64,000 nucleotides of DNA from Tausonia pullulans (lineage: Eukaryota; Basidiomycota; Tremellomycetes; Cystofilobasidiales; Mrakiaceae): the NCBI GenBank assembly GCA_951802195.1, contig OX637627.1, positions 310,001 through 374,000 on the forward strand, written 5' to 3'. A program made the translations under genes and the position numbers. Every line of letters starts with the position of its first letter. Position 1 is the stretch's first letter. The notes under the pieces were generated by a model. The model made no database searches and was not told the origin of the DNA. It saw nothing but the letters and a program-made list of their open reading frames with translations. This document shows positions 13,108 to 23,180 of the stretch, piece after piece.

Positions 13108-15841
13108 TCATTGACGATTGCGCACTGCTGTCTCGCCGGACCCGCTCAAGGCACTGCCTCCGGTCCTCCGGGCCCGCTGCTGCTCGAGCGAGAGATGTTG
13201 AGGCCTGTCGTGTGAGGATATGAGGAGGTAAATGGGGGTATCGTTCGAGGGCAGGGTTTCTCCGCACTCACGGGTTGAGACTGGAGTAGTCCAAGTGCAC
13301 AAACGCTCGCCTGTACGCGCCATTGAGGGAAAGAGATTCGCCGTGCAGTCAGAGAGAAGAAGACCTGGACATAGGCAGACATATATGGAGGAAGCGAGAC
13401 TCACGAGACCTTCTCGAGTGCCTCGAGACAAGTCTGAAGGACTTCGCTGGAGGAAGAGAGAAGCGGCAGCAGTTGCGCATGATCGTCAGCTCGAACCTCC
13501 TATCCTGACACACAAGGACCAACGCACCCGATATCATGAGCCGTGTGGAGCGGCGTCTTGGGTGGGAGGCACACGTCAACCTCGACGATCAGCTCGTCAC
13601 CGGTGTGATAGATCTCCATCGCCGAGATTGCGTCCACGTTCTTGAACTGCGCCGCCCACAAGGTGTATCGATCGATCAGCATCGAGATCGCGTTGGCTCT
13701 CCAAAGGAAGACGTACACGGGACACGAGGTAGAGCACGCGCTTGAATTCTTCTTCGCTTGCCTTTCGTCCGGAAAGGTTGGCAAAGTTCTCGTGCAGCGT
13801 CTACGAGTAGAGAGCGAGAGAGGTGGGTTTCGCGCTGTCGGATAGATCAACGAGACTGGAGCTGACCTTGATCCACTCAAAGATGACTAGGTCATAGAAG
13901 AGAAGGTCAGCTTCTGTAGGTGTTCTTGACACTATCGTAGATGAAGGACCGACTGTAGAGACTGATAGTGAGGGAGTCATCATTCAGCTGGGAAATTCTA
14001 TGTCGATCCCAGGGTGGTCAACTCACGAGAGGAAAGCGCCGCCTAGAGGGTCGAGCTCCTTAATGTGAAATTGCTCGCCAATCCACTAATCATCCGCGTG
14101 ATCCCTGCCATTAGCATGACTTGAATACGATTGAGCAGCTCGACGCGACTCACAGGGAAGAGAAGAGAGAAAGTGTTGAAGAACACGTCATTCTTCGCAT
14201 CCTGCGCTAGCCTGAAGAGGAGAAACCCAGACCAGGTTCCATTAGCACTCCATACAAGCAGGAAAATATAAGATAAGGTAGCAAGACTCACGCAGCGACA
14301 CCCGGGCTGGTCATGTTACGGCCCCACATCCAGCAGCTGCCTTTAATGATTATCGTAGCAACCATAGTTCTGGACGAAACCGAGGACAAAATCTCAGCTG
14401 AGCTCGAAGGACACAGGAGCACAGGAGGACGACGAAGACTTACCCTTTGGCAAAGAGAGAGAGTTTAGCGACCTCACTCTCCTCGCGAATCAGCAGTCGC
14501 TGGACTGACTCGATGAAGACCTGCCGTAAGACAGACGGAAATGTCAGAGTAAAACAAGCAATATTTTAGCGCTTGCTGATGCGCGCCAATACCTGACTAA
14601 CCTGGGAAAATGAGGCAATCATGCATACAGAGAAAATGAGGACGCCAAGGGGCTCGAACCTCTTCCGGCCGACAGGGTATCTAGATTGGCTTTCGTTCCT
14701 TCCGGCGGCGAGCGAGGTGCCCTGAGATAATACGAAGGAGATTTTGAACAACAGTGCCACCTACACCAGATGTTCTCAATGAGGAGAGACTCACAAAAAT
14801 GATGAGAGTTGACAACAGATCGAGAGCAGAATCGACGAAAGAAGCGAGCAGGGAGATGGAGTTCGAAAGGAGGATCGCCCCGCCCTTGGCACCTAGCAGA
14901 AGGACATTGACGAGGAGGTTGATGTTGATCATGAGGTTCTCGGTCTTTGACGGGTGACGATGGAGCGTCAGTCTTCACTTTCGGGATGATGGACGTACAT
15001 ATGCATCCGGTTCCGTGAACGAGAGGACGGTACCTACCACGAGTCTTCGGCGCTCTTTCTCCTCGTTTCCAATGTCCTCATGTGTGTAAGACAGCAGAGA
15101 GGTTGACTCCCCCTCGCCACCCGACCGCTGGCCGTTCTTTTGGATCTTGGGAGGTGTACATTGACCGGCATTCTCGAGCGCGCCGTACGTCGTGAGCCGG
15201 CCGTCGACCGGACTGGAGAACGACTGAAGGATGTCTGCTGGAAGGTTCGAAGCGAGGATGGCGTCACACTCGAGGTATCGGTCGAGCATGAGATCTGGAT
15301 GAAGATGCGACCAATGAGCGTCAGCCGAATGAACGTCGCTCTAATCGGGCTGACTGTACATGGCCGCCAACAGCGGCAGGCTGTATATGCAGGGTGAGGA
15401 CCGACTCTGCTCTCTGTAGAACTCGCGAACGGCCCTTGGCTTCTTGTTGATATCCTCCTCCGAAAGCTTCAAGCGCTCCCAATCACCGCCTGGGGGGGAG
15501 ATGAGCCTTGATTCGCGATGGAGGGCAAATAGTTTAACGAATCGGAACAGTTGTGCGCGTTAGTGCTAACGAAGATGTCGTCAGAGTATGTCGACCAGCC
15601 ATCACCTCACTTACCCCACTCCCCGGTCATCCACGAGCTGGGAGATGGAAAGCGTGCTCTCATGGCGGTGCGGGTCTCGACGCTGTGAGTGCAAGCCGTC
15701 GTCGTCGCCCTCGGGCTCTTGGAAGCCCGTGAAGTGCGCATTGAGGCGGGAGCCGTGGTGGTTTGTGAGGGACGCTATGGCCCATGCCGAACCCGAGGAT
15801 GACATTCGCCGCCCCATCGTGGGTGGTGCGCCCACGGTCAT
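13108..15841 (-). CDS. cation diffusion facilitator, Mn-type
   Basis: Six-helix metal/proton antiporter moving divalent cations out of the cytosol. The likely start is MTVGAPPTMGRRMSSSGSAW at 15841; a long cytosolic N-terminus follows, then DRYLECDAILASN. The membrane core includes INLLVNVLLLGAKGGAILLS, SISLLASFVDSALDLLSTLI, EPLGVLIFSVCMIASFSQV, ALAQDAKNDVFFNTFSLLFP and ELDPLGGAFLS. Both metal-site motifs read DxxxD (D-SAL-D and D-AKN-D), the arrangement associated with manganese-CDFs rather than the HxxxD of zinc-CDFs. The cytosolic domain has IDRYTLWAAQFKNVDAISAM, EIYHTGDELIVEVDVCLPP and AFVHLDYSSLNP-PQH. At least ten introns. Target membrane (Golgi, vacuole or mitochondrion) is not decidable. 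Final exon phase gives a stop at 13108. Confidence 0.85.
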
Positions 15842-16688
15842 AGAAGGGGGGGAAAGTGAGGATGGTCGTTTAGATGCAGGAGAATGGTTCCGTCGAGGAA
15901 GCACTCTTCAGCCCTAACGTCCAGACAGCCTTATCCGGCCCATGCGTCCGGAGCTAGGCACCCCTTCCTCTTCTGTTCATCATCTGGTCAAGGATGTATC
16001 CAGGTAAGGGGCTGAGAAGACTGCTGAGATGGAAAAATGACCTCTTCGATTTAGTCGATATGAGCTATGGCAGAGTTGCAGCTGAGAAGCCAGTGCGCAC
16101 CAAAATACCGGTAATGTGATTGCTCAACCTATCGCCTCTGTGTAAGTGAGAGTTTTGTGATTCACCTCACAGTTAAAGTCTTCATGTCTCATTACTATTT
16201 TCTCTTCGGGCATGGTCGTCATGAAGCGCGCCGTTTCTGGGATGGATCACGTCCCAGCGTTAAGCTCGGCTGAAGGCGATGGGCGGCGTCCTGGCCCTTA
16301 CCCCTCAACCATCACTCACCCACGCCCACCTATCTCGTCGCCTGCTTAACCAGACAGGCGTCTGCTCGTTGAGCAAACCCCTCGACATTTCAACCCGTGC
16401 AGCTCAGTTTTCAGGGCTCAAAGTCTACCCTTATCACACCGTGTGCCTCTTGACGCACCGTCCCACCGTTCGCGTCACCAGCCTCCAGCATTGTGAGCCG
16501 GATGACTCCCTCATCATGGCTCCTCAAATCTCCTGTCTGATCTTTCTGGACGGCTAGAGTTATCCAAGTCTCAGTGACCAACCGCCTTCTTCCTCCTTCA
16601 AACTCATCACGCATAGGCGCCGCCAGCCCCTCGGCCCTCTCGCTCATTCTAGCTCTAGGCGCGTGTCATTGCGGGGATTTGCGCCATC
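15842..16688. other. divergent promoter region, CDF / myotubularin
   Basis: About 850 bases between a minus-strand and a plus-strand gene, so both promoters should lie here. The only sizeable plus frame (16279-16557) has no motif. The central part (about 15960-16230) is AT-richer than its surroundings. I saw no tRNA or other RNA gene. Confidence 0.45.
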
Positions 16689-19600
16689 ATGGAAGCCATC
16701 AGGATTCCCAAGGTACTTTTGAGAGATTCTGAAACACTGCGCTGCGGTCTCAGATGTTCTTTGCTGATGCCCTCCCTCTCGAACGCGAAGGTGGAAGACG
16801 TCACGCTCGAAAAGCTCGGCGTCAAAACGACCGGCCTCTTGCACCTCACCCCGCACCATATGATCTTTGTTGCTGAGGGTCAACCCGATGCATGGGTAAG
16901 CCCTTTAGCATTGGATTTTAGGATGCCATGTTTCTGACCGGTTCACTAATCGACGACAACTGCTCTCTCGGCGTTCAGACCCCTTATCCCCTCATCAATC
17001 TCGTCACGCGTCTTCCCCAGACGTTCAACGGTCTCTCGCCCATCAGCATACGGACGAGGACTTTTGAAAGCTTCATTCTCTCCTTCAACGATGACAGCCA
17101 GTGTCGAGACGTTTTTGATAGCGTCAAGGACCTCACTGTCGCGCGTGAGTCGTTGAGCAGTCTCGACGCCGTTGTTACTCCAGCCCATCGGCGTGCTCCG
17201 AACAGCTCAATCGAGGGAGGCATATCACGAGGCTGATCCTGGCTTGGCGGTGCCTCACTTAGCGTCTATCGAGAAACTCTATGCGTTCTCCTACGTCCCC
17301 TCCCCACCGCTCGACTCGGACAAGGGCTGGTCGATCTATACGCCTCGCGAAGAGTTCACGCGCATGGGCGTCGGTAGCCGCACCAAGGCCTGGCGATTCA
17401 CCGACATCAACAAGGATTACCAGGTGGGGCAAGCTCCTCTTCTTGCCTTTCTACCTACAATTCTGATGCTACCAAGTTCAGTTCTCGCCAACGTACCCGT
17501 CCAAGCTCGTGGTGCCCGCCAAGATCAGCGACTCGTCTCTGAACCATGCGGCCAAGTACCGGAGCAAGGAGCGCATACCGGCGCTCACTTACCTCCACTG
17601 GGCCAATTTTGTTCGGATTTACCCTTGCCTGCGCTCTCTAGTGAACTGCTCCGACTCTGACCGTCAGCGATGCTGCATCCCCTAGGCTTCCATCACGCGC
17701 TCTAGCCAGCCCCTCGTCGGACTCAAAAACTCACGATCCATCCAGGACGAGAAGCTCATCGAGTCCATCTTCCACACACATCTCTCTATAGATTCAGCCC
17801 TCGGCCCGGCGTCTCCTCTTGCCGGCCCACGCTCGCCTCCTCCGACGACTCAGCCCGCAGTGGGCCCCGTCTACGGCGCGACCTCGACCAACCTGATAGT
17901 TGATGCCCGACCGACGACAAATGCCCTAGCAAACACGGCCAAGGGTGCCGGCACCGAGAACATGGAGCACTATCCGCGAGCCAAGAAGGCGTATCTCGGA
18001 ATCGAGAACATCCACGGTCCGTCCTTGTCATCTGCTCGCTTACTCGAACCCGATGACAGCTTTGCTGATGCCTCCCCGCCAAAAGTCATGCGTGAATCTC
18101 TCAACCGTGTCGTTGAGGCCCTGCGCGAGTCAGAGCCAACAAGCGATGGAGTTCTCACAGTACCCCTCGATCGGCAAGCACTCCGCCGGTCGGGTTGGCT
18201 CAAGCACACGACCTCGATCCTCGAGGGCTCGATCATCATCGTCCGCAACATCCACATCAACTCTTCACACGTCCTCATCCACTGCTCCGACGGTTGGGAT
18301 CGAACGGCACAGCTTTCGGCGCTCTCCCAGCTCTGCCTTGACCCGTTCTACCGGACGTTCAAGGGGTTCATGATCCTTGTCGAGAAGGACTGGCTCTCGT
18401 TCGGCCATAAGTTCCTCGACCGATGTGGCCATCTTTCGTCCGACAAGCTCTTCCACGGCAGCTCCTCGGACGCCAAGGACGGCGAGCAAGCATCCTCGGC
18501 TGGCGGCGCCGCGCTTGGCTTCTTCGCGTCGGTCCAGAAGCAGTTCGGCGGTAACGCGCACCTCAAGGAGACGAGCCCTGTCTTCCACCAGTTTCTCGAC
18601 TGCGTGCGACAGATCCAGCGACAGTATCCCACGCGATTCGAGTTCAACGAGCGCTTCCTCCGCACGCTGCATCAGCACCTCTACTCGTGCCAATTCGGAA
18701 CGTTCATCTTCAATTCGGAGAAGGACCGCCGGATCGCCGAGTTTGGCCCCCGCCACGCCAAGTCGCCCTGCGAGCGGACCGTCAGCATTTGGGACTGGGT
18801 CGACTCGTCGGAGGAGCGGGCGATGTTCCTCAACCCAGAATTCGATCCCTCGCTTGATGACCGGATGTCACGCGCAGCCGGGGCCGATATGGGCGTCCTC
18901 TTTCCGAATCCACGCGACGTCCGGTTCTGGGCTGAGCTCTTCGGGCGCGGTGACGAGGAAATGAACGGCAAGGTGTCCGTCGACGAGGAGCTGCCCGCCC
19001 CGGAGACAACTCAGGATGAAGACCCCATCGTCGCGGCTGTCATCGAGGAGAGCCAAGCGCTCGACTCCGGAAAGCTGCCGCCTGTCCTCGGGAGAAAAGA
19101 TATGGGCGACGCCGCTGCCATCCCTTACCAACCGAGATCCCGCCCTGGCTCAAGCAATGATATTCGTCCTGCGACCTCTCAGCAGTCGCCGTTAGTCGCC
19201 CCGACTCTGCCCCAGCAGGACACATTCCGCCCGTTCTCCTCTCGAACATCCGCCTTCTCCCTCCAAGCATCCACTCCGGAAAATGGCCGCGTCTCGGCTT
19301 CATCTACACAGTCCTCTTTCCCTGTCCGAGGCTTCACATCATCGCCTTCAACACTCAGCTCGCCGTCCCACCACACGTCGCATGCGGGTGCCTTATCCGA
19401 GGCGAGCACTTCGTCCTCGGCCTCGACCTGGGGCTGGGCGCAGTTCTCGTCCGGGGCGATGAGCGCACTGTCGGGAGCGGCGAAGGAGATCAGTCGGGCG
19501 GCGTCAACCGCCTCGTCTGTGGCGGCGTCGAGTTCCTCTCGTTTCCAACAAAACGCCAGCGGAGGAGGATCAGGAGTAGGTGCTGGGGACCAGCCTCTTG

Positions 19601-20211
19601 GCGAGACGTGGGGGGCTCCTTCGCCGTCCCCGAACGGGCATGCGGCCGCCTCGTGGGCGACATTCGGACCTTCATTCTCTGCTCAGGAAAAAACAGCTCT
19701 TGAGACCAACCCATGGGCGCAAGATGACGAGCCAGGCGTTCTGGTCGAGGCAGGTGGAGGCAGCTTGCCAAATCGGCCTCCGGGATCGACGGGGAGGAGC
19801 GCTGCTCAGGAGTGGGCCAGGGGAGGGCCCTCCCCCCGTTCAGTGCCGCCTCGGCTTCCTGGGGCGGCGCCGACCGGCTCGTCTATTGGGCTCTCTACCG
19901 GCGACGCATGCCTCACGGCGTCTCCATCCACTATCAAACCCCCAACGACATCGCTCCGTGCGTCCCTCTCCGACCTCACGTTCGCGGATCCCTCGATCTC
20001 CTTTCCTACAGCGATCCCGCCTTCCAGCAGCCTCTCTCGACCATCACCCTCGCCGCCGTCGTCACATCTCGCAGCCAATTCGCGGCCAGCTTCTTCGTCG
20101 CCCTCGTCCCGAGCGTCATCCACCGTGCGCGTGCCGGCAGCAGCAGCCGTTGACAAGACGAAGGAGGACCCTTCCGCCTCTTTCGACCCGCTCGGCGTCG
20201 GTTCGGTCTGA
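16689..20211 (+). CDS. myotubularin-type phosphoinositide 3-phosphatase, Ymr1-like
   Basis: Removes the 3-phosphate of PI3P and PI(3,5)P2 on endosomal membranes, opposing Vps34. The start MEAIRIPK-VEDVTLEKLGV matches the beginning of Ymr1 orthologues and opens a PH-GRAM domain (TGLLHLTPHHMIF, PYPLINLVTRLPQTFNGLSP). The phosphatase domain includes KAWRFTDINKDYQ, FSPTYPSKLVVPAKISD, RIPALTYLHWANF, SITRSSQPLVG, ENIHVMRESLNR after splicing, and the CX5R catalytic loop HCSDGWDRT near 18280-18305. It continues FKGFMILVEKDWLSFGHKF, FHQFLDCVRQIQRQYPTRFE and FLNPEFDPSLDDR. The last exon is very long, adding about 400 residues of Ser/Pro-rich, probably disordered sequence beyond the catalytic domain. 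Catalytic Cys and Arg are present, so it should be active rather than a pseudophosphatase. Confidence 0.92.
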
Positions 20212-20738
20212 CCGTGGTTACAAGGGAAAGCAGAAGGTGTGGTGCCGTATGCCAGCCAGACCGTGCGACTGCGTGGCTTGGACTGGATGGGCGGAGTCGA
20301 GATACATGCGAGTTTTTTTAGATCATCTTGTTTGTTTAGTGTCGATCGGTCCAACGGGCAAGCGGGGTGGCTCCGATGGCGCGGGGTTGTCCCGGACCAT
20401 CGGCTGATTGGAGTCTGACTTCATTAGTCTGCCCTTCACGAGAGATCTTCTCAATGGCGTACAGTACTAATTATGATAGTCAAGAGTCGGTGGAAGGCAT
20501 GATGAGTGTTGAAAACGAACGTTTGTTTAACGACGCCTTTTCGCGCCCGCTCTGGCGTTGAATCTCCCCGCACGCGGTCTCAAAAAATCGCGAGGACTGG
20601 GACTGATGTGGTCCTCCCTCGCCTCTGCTCGTCCTTCGTTTCGCGCACCTCGACAGTCCCCTTGTGTCCTCTCCTTTTCTTGCCAGAGACATGGGGTGAA
20701 GCTAGCAACACCCATCCCACGAATTGTACTTCGCCAAT
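20212..20738. other. intergenic: myotubularin 3' flank, ZIP promoter
   Basis: No gene supported. Overlapping short frames on both strands lack motifs. It should contain the 3' UTR of the phosphatase gene and the promoter of the zinc transporter. I could not identify a zinc-responsive element by eye. Confidence 0.4.
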
Positions 20739-22785
20739 ATGAGTGACGCTGAAGCCGCCTCCATCCCGTGAGTCTCAACTGAACAAAAGAGACAGGCGAA
20801 GAACAGAGAACAGCGGCGGCCTCCGATGAATAGAGAGAGGAGGGTCAGAGAACTGACGTGCTTCCCTTCTATCCCTCCTTCACCTTCTCAACCCTTTTCT
20901 CGACCGCTTGCACAGCGATGAGTGCCTGCCGGTGCCCTTTGATGAGTCCAAGAACCATCTCCGCATCGCGGCCATTTTCATCATCCTCGTCACCTCAGCG
21001 GCTGGTGAGTACTTGACCGCATTTTGAACAGTCGCGGCCGGCCTTCCTTTCCCCCCTGACGCCTCCCGGCATACGTCTGTATTCACCCACTCATTGCACA
21101 GGAACTCTCTTCCCAATCATTGCCCGAAGGATTCCTGGCCTTCGTGTCCCTCGGGCAGTTTTCGACTTTGCAAAGTTCGCTGGTTCGGGTGAGTGCCGCC
21201 TTGCAGTCCAGCTGGTCATCATGTGTTAGTATGCGCTCCGACAAACGCAGACTGACACCCTTGACGGCATCCTATCTACCTTGCTGCTCGTTGTTTGCAG
21301 GTGTTATCATCACGTGAGTGTAGCACGCCGGGGAAACCTGAGAGGTTCGGGGTCAGCGCTGACCCTCCGGCTCGAACCTCCAGAACGTCGCTCATCCACC
21401 TTCTAGCTCCCGCCATCGAGTCTCTAACGAGCCCATGCATCGACGAGGCATGGACAGAGTACCCTTACGCCTGTGCCATCGCCATGCTATCGATCTTCAT
21501 GCTCTTCTTCGTTGAGGTGCGCGCTCGGTGACGCCGACAGGTCGCTTGCGCTTGTCTTCCCTAACATAGCCTCGTTTTACGCCAACCAGTTCTTCTCCTA
21601 CAGATGGGGAACTCGCAAGCTGGAGAAGGCTGGCTTCGGAGCCTACGACCCCCACGGCCACGATCTCTCCGAAAACTCCATGATGCATGCCTCCCATGGC
21701 CCGGAACCTCCTCGTCGCACGAGCATGGCCGTCAACGAGGATGTCATCTCGCCGGCTGCCAACATCGCAGAGAAGCAGGTCTCTCACAACAGCTCCGGTG
21801 ACCTCGGTCTTAAGAACATCGAGTCCATCGACTCTCACGACCACCAGTCCGGAAACGCAATCAGCCAGATCATTGTGCGTGTAGAGTGACGTTCGGCGGC
21901 GCCGAGTCGATAGCGCCCCCGGCTGAATTCTGTCTCCGCTTCCCAGGGTGTCGCTGTTCTCGAATTTGGCGTTGTGTTCCACAGCATCTTCATTGGACTC
22001 ACGCTCTCGACAGATGAGGCATTTACCATCCTCTTCATTGTCATGTGAGTGGAATCGATGTGCCGGAAACAGGAGGGGGGTGTGGCGCGACTGCGCAGCC
22101 GGGGCTTTTACCCCTCCGCCGCCTCGCCGCCCTCCTTTTCTCGACTCCTCAGTCCTGATGGCTTCTCCTCGCTTCTATGTTGCTCAGTGTGTTCCATCAA
22201 TCTTTTGAAGGGCTTGGTCTCGGCTCTCGTCTTGCTTTCTTGCCTCTGCCGAAGTCATTGAATTGGGTTCCGTATGCGGCGGGAATCGGGTACGCCTGCG
22301 TCACTCCTATCGGCATGGCCATCGGACTCGGCGTCCGCCACACCTGTTCGTCCACACCGTATGGCTATCTTGAATATCTTTCTACAGCTTAATTAACGGG
22401 TGTGTTCCGTATACAGACCAGGCGAACTCGACCAAAGCGCTCGTTACCTCTGGTATCCTCGACAGCATTTCAGCTGGTATCCTCCTCTATACTGGTCTGT
22501 CCCCTGTGTCTTCTGTGTCGTTAAAGCTTCTGCCGCTGATAGTTGACCTTGTTTGCCTATTCCAGGTCTTGTCGAGCTCCTCGCGCACGAGTTCCTCTTC
22601 AACCCGGAAATGCAGAAGACCAGTGATCTCAAGGTACTCTACTACATGGGCTGCATGGCCGTCGGAGCTGGTGGTAGGTTTTCTTTTGACTAACTGGATT
22701 TTCGAGGTGCCTGCTCAATTGGCTAATTTATGCCTCCCTTCTCTCTTCTTTATCAGTCATGGCTCTCCTCGGCAAGTGGGCCTGA
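20739..22785 (+). CDS. ZIP-family zinc transporter, Zrt1/Zrt2-like
   Basis: Imports zinc (possibly iron) across the plasma membrane. Eight or so exons give MSDAEAASIP-DECLPVPFD then eight predicted helices. Helix 1 is LRIAAIFIILVTSAAGTLFP. The variable loop after YRWGTRKLEKAGFGAYDP is histidine-bearing (DPHGHDLSENSMMHASHG and SHDHQSGN) and is the usual metal-sensing region. The signature helices read VLEFGVVFHSIFIGLTL (EFG..FHS..IG) and VFHQSFEGLGLGSRLAFLP (H..FEG..LG), which carry the transport-site histidines and acids. The end, YYMGCMAVGAGVMALLGKWA with TGA at 22783, is the normal Zrt C-terminus. A 3' flank rich in T/C follows. Together with the CDF gene 5 kb upstream this puts two divalent-metal transporters near each other, but on separate promoters. 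Confidence 0.94.
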
Positions 22786-23180
22786 GCCTTGCTTTGATCT
22801 TACTGCTCCGGCTTGCTGTCTTCCGCATGTCGTCATATCTCTGTAGAGTTTATATTGTCAACCCTAGTTTTTCTCTTTCTTGCTTTGTTTGCTGTTGCGC
22901 CCCTTGCTGCATTACTGTGTATTTCTACGCTCTCCATTCTTGACGTCCCTTTCACGGGTCTCGATATTCCATGCCATTGCTGGAAAACCCTGCTTTCGGC
23001 CGTCTTGAGTATCGAGTAACACAAATGATGATGAAAAACTAGAGGCCAATCCTAGCTTCTCGAAAGACAGGTCTTGAACAGATGTTAACCGATGTCTAGG
23101 CATCACGTCCACGCGACCAGGCGCGAGAAACAGGCGGACGCGCCTGTCCTCTGACGTCCAACCACCTCGCCCGCCTTACC
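22786..23180. other. intergenic: ZIP 3' flank, REEP promoter
   Basis: About 400 bases with no open frame worth calling. The first 200 bases are T/C-rich on the + strand, fitting a 3' UTR. The remainder leads to the ATG at 23181. Confidence 0.45.

Noticed and set aside
12635-13267. 210-codon minus-strand frame upstream of cdh1
   Set aside because: It overlaps both the cdh1 first exon and the CDF last exon in the wrong frames and has no recognisable motif.
16279-16557. 92-codon plus-strand frame before the myotubularin gene
   Set aside because: No motif; the conserved Ymr1 N-terminus begins cleanly at 16689, leaving this as upstream region.
13108-22785. Metal-homeostasis gene cluster (CDF, myotubularin, ZIP)
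   Set aside because: The genes are separately promoted, the phosphatase between them has no metal role, and two transporters 5 kb apart can easily be coincidence.
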